Shown here: piece after piece, positions 5,403 through 5,601 of the stretch
Numbering within the stretch: position 1 is the stretch's first letter
Layout of the letters: every line of letters begins with the position of its first letter
Assembly: GCA_038133505.1 (NCBI GenBank)
Contig: JAYPTI010000182.1
Coordinates: 1 to 5,601, forward strand
Length of the DNA: 5,601 nt
Origin: JAYQUR01 sp038133505
Lineage (GTDB): Bacteria > Pseudomonadota > Alphaproteobacteria > MPNO01 > UBA830
Reading direction: 5' to 3'
Translations under genes and position numbers: made by a program
Notes under the pieces: model-generated
Databases searched by the model: none
What the model saw: only the letters and a program-made list of their open reading frames with translations
What the model was told of the DNA's origin: nothing

Positions 5403-5601
5403 ATGCCCCGCAGTACGGACCGGATACTCGTCAGCCACGTCGGAAGTCTGCCGCGGCCGCACGATCTGCTGCACATGATGAAGGCGCGTCTAAAGGGCGA
5501 AGGCGACGTTCCCGACGAGGGGGCGTACCAGACGCGGGTGACCGAGGCGGTCGCCGAGATCGTCAGGAAACAGGCCGACAGCGGTATCGACATCATCACC
5601 G
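5403..5601 (+). CDS. MetE-like cobalamin-independent methionine synthase family protein, 5' part only
   Basis: Only the first 66 residues lie in the window; the gene runs off the right edge with no stop. The N-terminus has the family signature SHVGSLPRP (residues 11-19), in which the His belongs to the substrate-binding site, and QADSGIDIIT (57-66), which precedes the usual Asp-Gly-Glu. This pattern belongs to the short MetE C-terminal-domain relatives (about 340-380 residues), which include methyltransferases using homocysteine or related thiols with a zinc site. Because the protein begins directly at this domain, it is not a full two-domain MetE. The ATG at 5403 is set by AGGGAGGA at 5391-5398. 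Whether it makes methionine or acts on another thiol, as epoxyalkane:coenzyme M transferase does, cannot be decided from this part. Confidence 0.88.
   Translation, partial: MPRSTDRILVSHVGSLPRPHDLLHMMKARLKGEGDVPDEGAYQTRVTEAVAEIVRKQADSGIDIIT

Noticed and set aside
4670..5599. Long minus-strand open frame opposite cbpA, cbpM and the MetE-like gene
   Set aside because: It spans three well-supported plus-strand genes and their intergenic gap, and shows no recognisable domain.

Overview
The window is a stretch of GC-rich chromosomal DNA. My hand count gives roughly 70% G+C just inside the first well-formed gene. The densely packed genes, strong GGAGG-type ribosome sites and families present (BON, exported retropepsin-like, ZntB/CorA, CbpA-CbpM, MetE-like core enzyme) fit an alphaproteobacterium, perhaps Rhizobiales or Rhodospirillales. 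That placement is inference from gene content and composition. There are no RNA genes, insertion sequences or CRISPR arrays that I can see.

Region by region: bases 1-304 are different from the rest, at about 50% G+C by hand count. They hold the end of an unidentified membrane-anchored reading frame that appears split by a one-base shift. A TlpA-type exported thioredoxin-like gene (275-904, minus strand) runs back into this low-GC segment. Divergent from it are two back-to-back genes for exported proteins: a BON-domain protein (950-1567) and a small protein built from two Cys-pair repeats (1569-2042). Converging on these, with a 4-base gap, is a two-gene minus-strand unit. It encodes an exported RimB-like retropepsin (2349-2864) and, translationally coupled to it, a 101-residue protein of unknown function (2047-2352).

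The right half is on the plus strand. It has a ZntB-type divalent-cation transporter (2963-3982), a DnaJ-class co-chaperone without zinc finger (4077-5009), its overlapping CbpM-type modulator (5006-5323), and the start of a MetE-like cobalamin-independent methionine-synthase-family enzyme (from 5403, cut by the window end).

How they work together: the left part is an envelope-directed cluster, with four of its five well-formed genes carrying signal peptides. The right part is ordinary cytoplasmic and inner-membrane housekeeping. The clearest functional unit is cbpA-cbpM. The most unusual observations are the exact Cys-pair duplication next to a thiol oxidoreductase, the exported retropepsin coupled to an unknown partner, the compositional junction with a split frame at the left edge, and a perfect palindrome placed in the spacer of a candidate promoter for the MetE-like gene. 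I see no clear novel multi-gene defence or metabolic system here.
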